Shown piece by piece: positions 1 to 6,290 of a stretch of 11,669 nt of DNA. The first letter of the stretch is position 1, and each line of letters starts with the position of its first letter. The stretch is from JAZLDV01 sp045614925. GTDB lineage: Bacteria > Bacillota_I > Bacilli_A > Erysipelotrichales > Coprobacillaceae. The stretch covers positions 1 to 11,669 of the forward strand of contig JAZLDV010000093.1 in assembly GCA_045614925.1 (NCBI GenBank). The letters are read 5' to 3'. The position numbers and the translations under genes were made by a program. The notes beneath the pieces were generated by a model that did no database searches, was not told the origin of the DNA, and worked only from the letters and a program-made list of their open reading frames with translations.

Positions 1-2
1 AA

Positions 3-839
3 ATGTGTACTTCGCGTTATGCTGTATTATATGTTAATGCAGGAAAGAAAGTTATTGTAGCAAATATGTTAAAACATACGACAATGCTTTTAGTATTAAC
101 TTTTGGTCATGCTTATTTAGATGATGCAAATAATATTATTATTGAATCAAATGGAAATAAGTATACATATGATCCAAATAATGTTTCATTAGTTAAAATT
201 GGAAGTTTTTATCAGAATGGAACATTATATGCATTGAAAAATGAAAGTGTTTATGGACCACATTATTTATATAAAGGATCTGAGTTAAGTGGAGAATTAC
301 AAAATTGTCAGTTATATCCTGCTGCAAAATTAATTTGTTCAGAAATCTTCCCTGTTTATGTGCAAGATGAAGGATATACATATTACAATTTTGAAGGTGT
401 TAATGTTATTAAAGAAATTTATAAAGAAGCATCTCCATTTGATGAATGTATGAGTGCGGTTGTAAAAACAAATGATGCAGGATATTCATTAATTAATGAA
501 AAAGGAGAAGTAGTAACATCACAATTCTATTCATTGATTGAATATATTGGTGAAGGTTATTATGCAGTTTATAATGAAGTAGGAATGTTTGGGATTATTG
601 ATAGTACAGGTGCAGAAATCTTCCCTATTCAGTTTACTGCGTTATCTAAAACACCAATTATTAAAACTGAAGAGTTATTCTTTATGATTATGAATAAAAA
701 TGGACGTTCTTATGTTTATGATATGAAAAAAGAAATGACTGAATTATTCTCTGCAGAAGGTGATATGGAATATTTTGAAGAAGGATATTTTAAAACACAA
801 TATAGATATTTTGATATCCATGGAGAGGAGATTAAATAA
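3..839 (+). CDS. WG-repeat-like protein (5' end probably outside window)
   Basis: Function unknown. The C-terminal half is built from degenerate beta-strand repeats of the WG/KWG kind, each reading roughly as aromatic-x-hydrophobic-x-D/E-x-G-x-E-hydrophobic, then a hydrophobic-E-G-Y-aromatic step. Units can be seen near residues 127-155, 160-190, 195-213, 235-265 and 267-278, and 'EIFP' recurs at 114-117 and 205-208. Such repeats usually form propeller- or solenoid-like surfaces for binding other molecules; no catalytic residues are evident. The first ATG lies two bases from the window edge with no ribosome binding site visible, and the first residues already look like folded protein rather than a start or signal peptide, so the frame very likely continues upstream. 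It ends 5 bases before the next gene, suggesting an operon. The WG-repeat call is moderate and rests on pattern only. Confidence 0.6.
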   Translation: MCTSRYAVLYVNAGKKVIVANMLKHTTMLLVLTFGHAYLDDANNIIIESNGNKYTYDPNNVSLVKIGSFYQNGTLYALKNESVYGPHYLYKGSELSGELQNCQLYPAAKLICSEIFPVYVQDEGYTYYNFEGVNVIKEIYKEASPFDECMSAVVKTNDAGYSLINEKGEVVTSQFYSLIEYIGEGYYAVYNEVGMFGIIDSTGAEIFPIQFTALSKTPIIKTEELFFMIMNKNGRSYVYDMKKEMTELFSAEGDMEYFEEGYFKTQYRYFDIHGEEIK

Positions 840-844
840 GTTTC

Positions 845-1891
845 ATGATTAAATATGTTTTTATGGTATTGGCAATATTTATTGTTATTTTGCTAGTATT
901 ACAGATTGTCTTTTTTGAATTTTCAAAAAAGAGAATGGATAAGCAGTATAGTATATCTTGGTATGAAACATTAAATAAGCCTTTTCAATATACAAGAGCA
1001 AAGCGTATGATTGGACTAGGTGGTATGGCATATGTTATTTCGAGTATTGGAGAGCCGATTGATGCATCATGGTTTTTATATATGATATTGTTTATTGCGA
1101 TGGGTGTTGTGGCTGATGCGGTTGTATTGTATGTAACACATTTATATGCTAAAAATAGATGTAAGGAAGAATTGAAGACTCTTGAAAGAATTAAAGAAAA
1201 ATTAGATGTTTTTGAAAATAGTAGGGTGTTAGATCAAAATTATATTGTAAGTGAAAAGACATACAACGAATATGATATTTATAGTAAGTATATTCATGAA
1301 GATAATCATATAGCATTTTTAAGTGTTGATGATGGTGAATTTGTGAGAAATTTTCATACAAATGCAAGTATTGTTTATGATGTTGAGCCAATGGGTGATT
1401 GTCAAAAGATTCAAGAAAGCATGAATGATGAAAAAGTTAAAGTTTTATCTTTAGCAAGTGAAAATAGATTGCCTTTTAAAGAAGAAAAGATTGATACTTT
1501 AATTTGTAGAAATGTTCAGTTTGACAAAAAAGAAATTATAAGAGTTTTAAAACAAAATGGATATTTTATTGTATTTCAAAATGGTTCATCACATTTAAAA
1601 GAATTTATTAACTTATATGCACCTATTGGACTAAAAGTAATCTGGGATTCATATACTTGTGCTAATCATTTACAAGAGGCAGGTATGACTATTGTAGATA
1701 AGGTTGATTATTTTGGGACAATCAGATTTTCTTCTATTGAATCTTTATATACATATTTTGATAAAACTGCAAAAGAATTTACAGATATTGAAAAATATAA
1801 ACAGCTATATTTAAGTGCATTGTATGATATTGATAAAAATGGATATTATGAATTAAGTACACATGAGTTTATTGTAGTATCAAGAAAATAA
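845..1891 (+). CDS. Membrane-anchored protein with degenerate methyltransferase-like domain
   Basis: 348 residues. The N-terminal third is membrane-embedded: a strong hydrophobic segment at about 4-25, a weaker one near 55-70 and another at 76-99, followed by a charged linker (103-125). The rest (about 155-348) looks like a Rossmann-fold SAM methyltransferase of the Methyltransf_11 type. The stretch 'ASENRLPFKEEKIDTLICRN' (204-223) matches the family's LPF-x-D-x-x-F-D strand, and 'RVLKQNGYFIVF' (233-244) matches the RVLKPGG strand. The glycine-rich SAM-binding motif I is not recognisable: the matching place reads 'FLSVDDGEFVRNF' (158-170), so catalysis is doubtful. A GGAGAGGAG box (822-830) sits 14 bases before the ATG, which is long; a second ATG at 863 would lie even farther away, so 845 is kept. 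It follows the WG-repeat gene by 5 bases. A substrate cannot be named. Confidence 0.6.
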   Translation: MIKYVFMVLAIFIVILLVLQIVFFEFSKKRMDKQYSISWYETLNKPFQYTRAKRMIGLGGMAYVISSIGEPIDASWFLYMILFIAMGVVADAVVLYVTHLYAKNRCKEELKTLERIKEKLDVFENSRVLDQNYIVSEKTYNEYDIYSKYIHEDNHIAFLSVDDGEFVRNFHTNASIVYDVEPMGDCQKIQESMNDEKVKVLSLASENRLPFKEEKIDTLICRNVQFDKKEIIRVLKQNGYFIVFQNGSSHLKEFINLYAPIGLKVIWDSYTCANHLQEAGMTIVDKVDYFGTIRFSSIESLYTYFDKTAKEFTDIEKYKQLYLSALYDIDKNGYYELSTHEFIVVSRK

Positions 1892-1910
1892 TATTTTGAA
1901 ATAAAAAATA

Positions 1911-1938
1911 TGGAAATGTATTTTTATTGTGATATAAT
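1911..1938 (+). promoter_or_regulatory. Predicted promoter of ptsH
   Basis: A perfect TATAAT -10 (1933-1938) is preceded by TGA, giving the extended -10 TGATATAAT. A weak -35, TGGAAA (1911-1916), sits 16 bases upstream. Transcription should start near 1945, giving a leader of about 30 bases with a strong AAGGAGGAG site (1960-1968) 8 bases before the ATG. Confidence 0.75.
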
Positions 1939-1976
1939 AAAAACATAGAAATATTTATTAAGGAGGAGTCAATCAA

Positions 1977-2246
1977 ATGGCAGAAAAATTATCGTTCGTA
2001 GTTTCAGATCCAGTTGGATTACATGCTAGACCTGCAACTATCTTAGTTAAAGAAGCAACTAAATTCCAAAGTGACATCAAATTAGTTTACAATGGTAAAG
2101 ATGTTAACTTAAAATCAATCATGGGAGTTATGTCTTTAGGTGTTCCTACTAAAGCAACTGTAGAAATCATTGCTGAAGGTGAAGACGAAAAAGACGTAAT
2201 TGCTGGAATCGCTAAAGTTATTAAAGAACAAAAAGTTGCTGAATAA
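1977..2246 (+). CDS. ptsH: HPr, phosphocarrier protein of the PTS
   Basis: HPr is the small cytoplasmic phosphocarrier that takes phosphate from enzyme I on its histidine and passes it to the sugar-specific EIIA domains. The 89 residues cover the whole family length. The active-site motif GLHARPA is at 14-20, with His16 counting Met1 (classical His15). The regulatory motif NLKSIMGVMSLG is at 44-55, with Ser47 (classical Ser46), the target of HPr kinase in Firmicutes, so the protein should also take part in catabolite repression through CcpA. The gene stands alone: no ptsI follows. Codon use favours AAC, GAC, TTC and ATC more than its neighbours, as expected of a highly expressed gene. Start, ribosome binding site and promoter are all clear. 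Confidence 0.97.
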   Translation: MAEKLSFVVSDPVGLHARPATILVKEATKFQSDIKLVYNGKDVNLKSIMGVMSLGVPTKATVEIIAEGEDEKDVIAGIAKVIKEQKVAE

Positions 2247-2257
2247 TAATGACTTGT

Positions 2258-2285
2258 AATAGGACCACGATGTGGTCCTATTTGA
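2258..2285 (+). terminator. Hairpin after ptsH, likely partial terminator
   Basis: An 11-base stem, AATAGGACCAC (2258-2268) with GTGGTCCTATT (2272-2282), closes on a GAT loop. The following T-run is short and broken (TTTGATTT), so it may stop transcription only partly, or protect the 3' end of ptsH mRNA. The next gene starts 18 bases after the stem. Confidence 0.7.
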
Positions 2286-2299
2286 TTTAGGAGGTAAAT

Positions 2300-3781
2300 A
2301 TGGAAGAATTAGTTCTATTTTTTGAAAATTATAAGAAAGTATGTAATGCTTATACGATTGCACTATCGACATTATATTTTGATAAATCTACAATTCATTT
2401 AAGTAAGGGAGTTCCTTATAGAAATGAAATGTTATCAGTATTAGCTGGGGAAGCGTTTGAGTTTCAGACAAATAAAGAGTCTTTAGAAAAATTAGAGTCA
2501 TTATATGAAATGGCTGATGGGGATTTGAAAAAAGAATTAGAATATTATTTAAGAAGTTTAGAAATGATTAGAAAACTTCCTAAGGAAGTTTATGTTCGTT
2601 ATAATAAAACTTTAAATGATGCTGAAGAAGCATGGATGAATGCTAGAGAGCATAATGATTATTCTTTATTTAAAGATGCTTTAAAGAAAAATATTGAAAT
2701 GCAAAAAGAAATTTTAACTTATATTGATAAAGATTGTAGTGATTATGATTATTTATTAAATAAATATCAGTTAGGAATGAATAGTGCTGTTTATGATGAA
2801 TTTTTTAATAAGGTTAAAACAAATCTTTTACCTTTAATTAAAGAAATTGCCAAAAAAGAAAATTTCGATAATTCTTTAATGAGAAGTTATTGTCCTATTA
2901 ATAAACAAAAAGAATTAAATGAACTATTAATGGATTATTTATTAGTAGATAGAAGTGAATGTTATTTAGGGGAAAGTGAACATCCGTTTACTGAGTTCTT
3001 CTCTATTCATGAATCAAGAATAACGACGAGATATCATGAAGATAATATGATTTCTAATGTGTTTTCTTTAATTCATGAATATGGTCATGCTTTATATGGA
3101 TTACAGATTGATGAAAAGTATGAAGGAACTATTTTTAGAGATGATATTGGATGTGCGATGCATGAGTCACAATCACGTTTCTTAGAAAATCATATTGGTA
3201 GAAATAAAGGGTTCTGGCAATATAATTACCCAATCTTACAACAATATGCGGAATTCTTAAAAGATGTTTCGTTAGATGATTATATGAAGATGATTAATGT
3301 ATCAGCTCCTTCATTAATTCGAACTGAAGCAGATGAATTAACTTATCCAATTCATGTATTAATTCGTTATGAAATTGAAAAAGAAATATTCAATGGGAAT
3401 GTTAACTATGATGAATTAGAAAATATGTGGAATGATAAATATGAAGAGTATTTAGGCGTAAGACCATCAACTAGTAAAGAGGGAATCTTACAGGATATTC
3501 ATTGGTCTATGGGGAATTATGGGTATTTCCCTACATATGCATTAGGAAGTGCGATGAGTGCTCAATTCTATAATGCAATGTGTAAAGATATGGATGTAGA
3601 AAAAGTATTGGCAGATAATGAATTTTATAAAATTAAAGATTGGTTAAAAGAAAAAATTCATAGATATGGTGCTTATTATACTATGGATGAAATTTTAAAA
3701 TCTGCAACAGGTGAATCGTTTGATTCTCAATACTATATTGACTATTTAGTTAATAAATATACAGAATTATATGATTTATAA
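2300..3781 (+). CDS. M32-family metallocarboxypeptidase (carboxypeptidase Taq type)
   Basis: A cytoplasmic zinc peptidase that removes residues from the C-terminus of peptides; it probably recycles peptides. Its 493 residues are the normal M32 length (about 500). The family's motifs are present in order: HPF (228-230); an R-I-T motif, ESRIT (238-242), where the family normally has DxRxT, so Asp is replaced by Glu; the zinc site HEYGH (259-263, with Glu260 as catalytic base); HESQ (288-291), which gives the third ligand Glu289; IRTEAD (340-345); and GILQDIHW (395-402). No signal peptide is seen. An AGGAGGT site (2289-2295) fits the ATG. It lies 53 bases after ptsH, across a hairpin, with no convincing promoter of its own, so it may depend on read-through from ptsH. 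The family call is firm; the physiological substrate is unknown. Confidence 0.95.
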   Translation: MEELVLFFENYKKVCNAYTIALSTLYFDKSTIHLSKGVPYRNEMLSVLAGEAFEFQTNKESLEKLESLYEMADGDLKKELEYYLRSLEMIRKLPKEVYVRYNKTLNDAEEAWMNAREHNDYSLFKDALKKNIEMQKEILTYIDKDCSDYDYLLNKYQLGMNSAVYDEFFNKVKTNLLPLIKEIAKKENFDNSLMRSYCPINKQKELNELLMDYLLVDRSECYLGESEHPFTEFFSIHESRITTRYHEDNMISNVFSLIHEYGHALYGLQIDEKYEGTIFRDDIGCAMHESQSRFLENHIGRNKGFWQYNYPILQQYAEFLKDVSLDDYMKMINVSAPSLIRTEADELTYPIHVLIRYEIEKEIFNGNVNYDELENMWNDKYEEYLGVRPSTSKEGILQDIHWSMGNYGYFPTYALGSAMSAQFYNAMCKDMDVEKVLADNEFYKIKDWLKEKIHRYGAYYTMDEILKSATGESFDSQYYIDYLVNKYTELYDL

Positions 3782-3802
3782 AACGAGCATTGCTCGTTTT
3801 TT
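3781..3802 (+). terminator. Intrinsic terminator after the M32 peptidase gene
   Basis: The stem AAACGAGC (3781-3788) pairs with GCTCGTTT (3792-3799) across a three-base ATT loop and runs into six Ts (3797-3802). The stem begins at the last base of the stop codon. Confidence 0.92.
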
Positions 3803-3831
3803 GCATTTGCAACCATAGTTGACATAATTGA

Positions 3832-3847
3832 AAAGCATAGGTGCTTT
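3832..3847. promoter_or_regulatory. Inverted repeat, candidate operator of the XRE regulator
   Basis: AAAGCA (3832-3837) and TGCTTT (3842-3847) form a perfect 6-base inverted repeat with a 4-base spacer. It covers the place where the -35 element of the downstream promoter should lie. XRE regulators often bind such repeats to control their own gene. That this one does is inference. Confidence 0.4.
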
Positions 3848-3872
3848 AGTAAATATGTAGAAATGATATAAT
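3845..3872 (+). promoter_or_regulatory. Predicted promoter of the XRE regulator gene
   Basis: A perfect TATAAT (3867-3872) carries the extended TGA (3864-3866). The -35 is poor (TTTAGT, 3845-3850, 16-base spacing). A perfect TTGACA at 3819-3824 is too far upstream to serve this -10. Confidence 0.65.
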
Positions 3873-3896
3873 AATTACAAGAAGGGAGAGATAAAT

Positions 3897-4579
3897 ATGA
3901 AACTTTCAGAAAGGATATATAGTTTAAGAAAAGAAAGAGGTATGACTCAAGATGATCTTGCGAGTGCTTGTGGGGTTTCAAGACAATCTGTAAGTAAATG
4001 GGAAACAGGTGAATCAAAACCTGATATTACATCAGTAATTCAGATTGCTAAAACTTTTGATATATCCATTGATGAACTTGTGTATTTAAATGAACCTCGT
4101 AAGGAAACAAAAACTAAAGATAAAAAAGGTATTATTATTTTTGGAGTTGTGATTTCTATTGTGTTGTCAATGTTTGTAGGATTTCAGTTGGGAAAGAATT
4201 CATTGAATAAAGTAAATGATGATTTGAAAGAAGTGAATGTGATATTTGAAAATCCTAAAATGGATTTACTTCACATTGAAGTGAACCTAAAGTGTTTGAT
4301 GAAAGTGTTAATATGTATCTTGAATTTGAGCAAATTGGTGGAATTAGAAGTAGAGAACCGATGAAAGCACATTATGTTGATAAGAAGTATGTATATAAAG
4401 AAGATTATTGTATCAAAGAGTTTACGGATGTTTATCTTGTGTTACAGCGTGGTCCTTTAAGTAAGAAAGTATTAATTATTGATAATTTGAATTGTCCTGG
4501 AATAAATCTTCGTGTTGGCTTTGAAACGGCTAAAACATTTAAATTAAAAAATGTAAAAGATTGGATACAGGATGTATAA
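3897..4579 (+). pseudogene. XRE-family membrane-anchored regulator, frameshifted
   Basis: The N-terminal part is an XRE/Cro-cI helix-turn-helix domain: helices around 17-36 read MTQDDLASACGVSRQSVSKWE, followed by the usual SKPDITSVIQIAKTFDISIDELV. One membrane segment lies at about 79-97, so the remainder should face outside. The first frame runs to a TGA at 4362-4364, but from about 4280 its sequence loses sense (LKCLMKVLICILNL). The neighbouring frame continues well: SEPKVFDESVNMYLEFEQ onward to the TAA at 4577-4579. Joining them near 4280 gives one protein of roughly 227 residues. Losing one A from GAAAGT would produce exactly this change. No slippery heptamer and no ribosome binding site for the second piece is seen, so a mutation or sequencing error is likelier than programmed recoding. 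The site AAGGGAGAG before 3897 supports the start. Its target is unknown; the DNA-binding half could still be made. Confidence 0.8.
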
Positions 4580-4606
4580 GGCAGAAGTGTTAACTTCTGC
4601 TTTTTC
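4578..4606 (+). terminator. Intrinsic terminator after the XRE gene
   Basis: The stem GCAGAAGT (4581-4588) pairs with ACTTCTGC (4593-4600) around a GTTA loop, extended by A-T and G-T pairs, and is followed by five Ts (4601-4605). It starts inside the stop codon at 4577-4579, which indicates that the second reading frame is the real gene end. Confidence 0.9.
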
Positions 4607-4634
4607 TTTACAAGTATACAATGTATGTTATAAT
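4607..4634 (+). promoter_or_regulatory. Predicted promoter of the sdpR-sdpI-ABC operon
   Basis: TTTACA (4607-4612, five of six matches to TTGACA) is separated by 16 bases from TATAAT (4629-4634), which also carries the extended TGT (4626-4628). This is the best -35/-10 pair in the window. Transcription should start near 4641. Confidence 0.8.
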
Positions 4635-4636
4635 GT

Positions 4637-4664
4637 ATTTAGATATTTAGATAAATGTCTAAAT
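4637..4664. promoter_or_regulatory. Candidate SdpR operator: three ATTTAGA half-sites
   Basis: ATTTAGATA occurs twice in tandem (4637-4645 and 4645-4653, sharing one base), and the second copy forms an inverted repeat with TCTAAAT (4658-4664): 7-base arms with a 6-base spacer. The element covers the predicted transcription start and ends next to the AAGGAGG site (4665-4671). This suits autorepression by the ArsR-family protein encoded directly downstream; binding itself is inferred. Confidence 0.6.
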
Positions 4665-4676
4665 AAGGAGGTTAGT

Positions 4677-4937
4677 ATGAAGAATGTCTTTAAAGCGTTA
4701 GGGGATCCGATTCGTAGAGAAATACTAGAATTGTTAAAAGAGAGATCTATGAGTGCAGGAGAAATATCGGATCATTTTGATATTACAAAACCGTCTTTAT
4801 CTCATCATTTATCAATATTAAAAACAAGTGGTTTAGTGATTGATGAGAGAAAAGGACAATCTATTATTTATAGTTTGAATATGTCTGTTTTTGAAGATGT
4901 AGTGAGCTGGGTAATGGGATTTATGGAGGAAAGATAG
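4677..4937 (+). CDS. sdpR: ArsR-family repressor, SdpR-like
   Basis: A small cytoplasmic winged-helix DNA-binding protein of 86 residues, the usual SdpR size. The order is FKALGDPIRREILELL (5-20), typical for ArsR proteins, then MSAGEISDHFDITKPSLSHHLSILKTSGLV (25-54) with the recognition helix about 38-50, and the wing ERKGQSIIYSLN (57-68). It has no cysteine at all, so it is not a metal sensor of the ArsR/SmtB kind. The next gene encodes an SdpI-like protein one base after its stop, the arrangement of Bacillus subtilis sdpRI, where SdpR represses the pair and SdpI captures SdpR at the membrane when toxin is present. The ATG at 4677 is chosen because AAGGAGG (4665-4671) precedes it; the frame is open from 4572, but that start lies inside the upstream terminator and before the promoter. 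Confidence 0.88.
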   Translation: MKNVFKALGDPIRREILELLKERSMSAGEISDHFDITKPSLSHHLSILKTSGLVIDERKGQSIIYSLNMSVFEDVVSWVMGFMEER

Positions 4938-4938
4938 T

Positions 4939-5583
4939 ATGAAAAAAATAAAAAAGTTTGAGATATTGTTATTGATTGTATTATGTGTTCAGTTATATAT
5001 GTTTACATGTCTTCCTGATGTTATTCCGGTACATTGGAATATTAATTGGGAAGTGGATAGTTATGGAAGTAAATATATATTTTTAGTTCTTATAGCTTTA
5101 CCGATAGTTACTTATTATGGAATGGATTTGACTTATAAGATTGATCCAAAATTAAATAAAATAGAAAATAGAAAAAAATCATATGAATATAGTAAGAGAA
5201 TGTTATCTTTATTTTTTGTGGTATTAGGGTTTTTATTCTTTTATTTGACAAATAATCCGACTTATGATGCAACAGTTATGATGGGAATTTTATTTGGAGG
5301 ATTTTTCGTAGTTTTAGGAAATGAGTTACCAAAGTTTCCTCAAAATTATTATTTAGGTATTAGAACCTCGTTTACGCTTGAAAATGAGGAAGTGTGGAGA
5401 AAAACACATCGTTTTGGTGGGTATATATTTTGTTTAACTGGAATAGTGATTATTATAAGTGCTATCTTTTTCAAAGAATATTTGTTTTTTGTATTGATGG
5501 GTATGCTAGTAGTGAGTATGGTATTAATTTTTGTTTATTCCTATAAAAAATATAATGAGATGAAGGAGGAAGAAAAATGTTAA
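4939..5583 (+). CDS. sdpI: SdpI-like integral membrane immunity/signalling protein
   Basis: 214 residues with about six membrane segments (roughly 8-24, 45-62, 87-104, 112-128, 160-177, 181-201). Two family signatures are visible: a DUF1648-like element between the first two segments, LPDVIPVHWNINWEVDSYGS (25-44), and the SdpI element 128-161, with N..P..P.NYY.GIRTSFTL and EVWRKTHRFGG. In B. subtilis SdpI protects the cell from the toxin SdpC and binds the repressor SdpR, which turns on its own operon. The conserved arginines and the linking loops are present, so the fold looks intact. GGAGGA (4925-4930) lies 8 bases before the ATG, inside the end of sdpR, so translation is probably coupled. 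The last 7 bases overlap the ATPase gene. No sdpABC toxin genes lie nearby, so the signal or toxin it meets is unknown. Confidence 0.9.
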   Translation: MKKIKKFEILLLIVLCVQLYMFTCLPDVIPVHWNINWEVDSYGSKYIFLVLIALPIVTYYGMDLTYKIDPKLNKIENRKKSYEYSKRMLSLFFVVLGFLFFYLTNNPTYDATVMMGILFGGFFVVLGNELPKFPQNYYLGIRTSFTLENEEVWRKTHRFGGYIFCLTGIVIIISAIFFKEYLFFVLMGMLVVSMVLIFVYSYKKYNEMKEEEKC

Positions 5584-6290
5584 GAATAGAAAATTTAACA
5601 AAGGTTTATGGTGATTTTAAAGCTGTAGATCATTTATCTTTGCATATTGAAAAAGGATGTATTTATGGTTTTATTGGACATAATGGTGCAGGTAAAACAA
5701 CAACATTAAAATCAGTATGTGGGATTTTATCTTTTGATGAAGGTGAGATTTATATAGATGGTTTATCTGTTAAAGAAAATCCTTTAAAGTGTAAAGAAAA
5801 GATTGCATATATCCCAGATAATCCTGATTTATATGATTATTTGAAAGGTATAGAATATTTAAATTTTGTATGTGATGTCTTTAAAGTGTCTTCAGATATA
5901 AGAACAACACGTATTCATGAATATGCGCAAGCTTTTGGGTTATTAGATGATTTATCTTCACCTATTCGTACTTATTCTCATGGTATGAAACAGAAATTAG
6001 CAATTATCTCAGCATTTGTGCATAGTCCTGAATTAATTATTATGGATGAACCATTTGTAGGTTTAGATCCAAAAGCATCACATGTTTTAAAAAATATGAT
6101 GAAAGAACATTGTAAAAATGGTGGAGCAATATTCTTTTCTACACATGTCTTAGAAGTAGCAGAAAAGTTATGTGATTATGTAGCGATTATTAAAGGTGGT
6201 CAATTAGTTGTAAGTGGCAGAACAGAAGAAGTGACTCAAAATGATTCTTTAGAAGAAGTATTCTTGGAGTTAGAAAATGAAAATTCTTAG
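5577..6290 (+). CDS. ABC transporter ATP-binding protein
   Basis: The 237-residue nucleotide-binding subunit of an ABC-2 type transporter, bound to the inner face of the membrane. Walker A GHNGAGKT is at 34-41, Walker B LIIMDEP at 153-159 with catalytic Glu158, the D-loop GLDP at 162-165 and the switch histidine at 190 (STH). The signature is degenerate, YSHGMKQK (133-140) instead of LSGGQ, and the Q-loop position reads YIPDNPDLY (78-86) with Asp in place of Gln; both are common in the BcrA/EcsA-like branch. The start overlaps the end of sdpI by 7 bases, with AAGGAGGA (5563-5570) upstream, and its end overlaps the permease gene by 14 bases. It therefore works with that permease, and its expression should follow SdpR control. 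The substrate is not shown by sequence; antimicrobial peptide export or resistance is a guess from context. Confidence 0.93.
   Translation: MLRIENLTKVYGDFKAVDHLSLHIEKGCIYGFIGHNGAGKTTTLKSVCGILSFDEGEIYIDGLSVKENPLKCKEKIAYIPDNPDLYDYLKGIEYLNFVCDVFKVSSDIRTTRIHEYAQAFGLLDDLSSPIRTYSHGMKQKLAIISAFVHSPELIIMDEPFVGLDPKASHVLKNMMKEHCKNGGAIFFSTHVLEVAEKLCDYVAIIKGGQLVVSGRTEEVTQNDSLEEVFLELENENS

Noticed and set aside
193..381. Minus-strand open frame inside the WG-repeat gene
   Set aside because: A shadow of the plus-strand gene, with no ribosome binding site and no sensible protein. The same holds for the minus-strand frames at 1191-1391, 2136-2372, 3742-4017, 8989-9177 and 10127-10393.
3801..3812. TTGCA-TT-TGCAA palindrome after the peptidase terminator
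   Set aside because: Only 5-base arms, overlapping the terminator's T-run and far from the next promoter; not distinguishable from chance.
4280..4364. Programmed -1 frameshifting in the XRE gene
   Set aside because: The direction fits -1, but no X-XXY-YYZ heptamer, stimulatory hairpin or internal ribosome binding site is visible in the window where the two frames overlap.
4292..4579. Separate gene starting at GTG 4292
   Set aside because: No ribosome binding site precedes it, and its sequence reads as the natural continuation of the XRE protein's extracytoplasmic part.
4572..4676. Upstream extension of the sdpR frame to an ATG at 4572
   Set aside because: This stretch contains the upstream terminator, the promoter and the operator, and it has no ribosome binding site; AAGGAGG at 4665-4671 marks the ATG at 4677.
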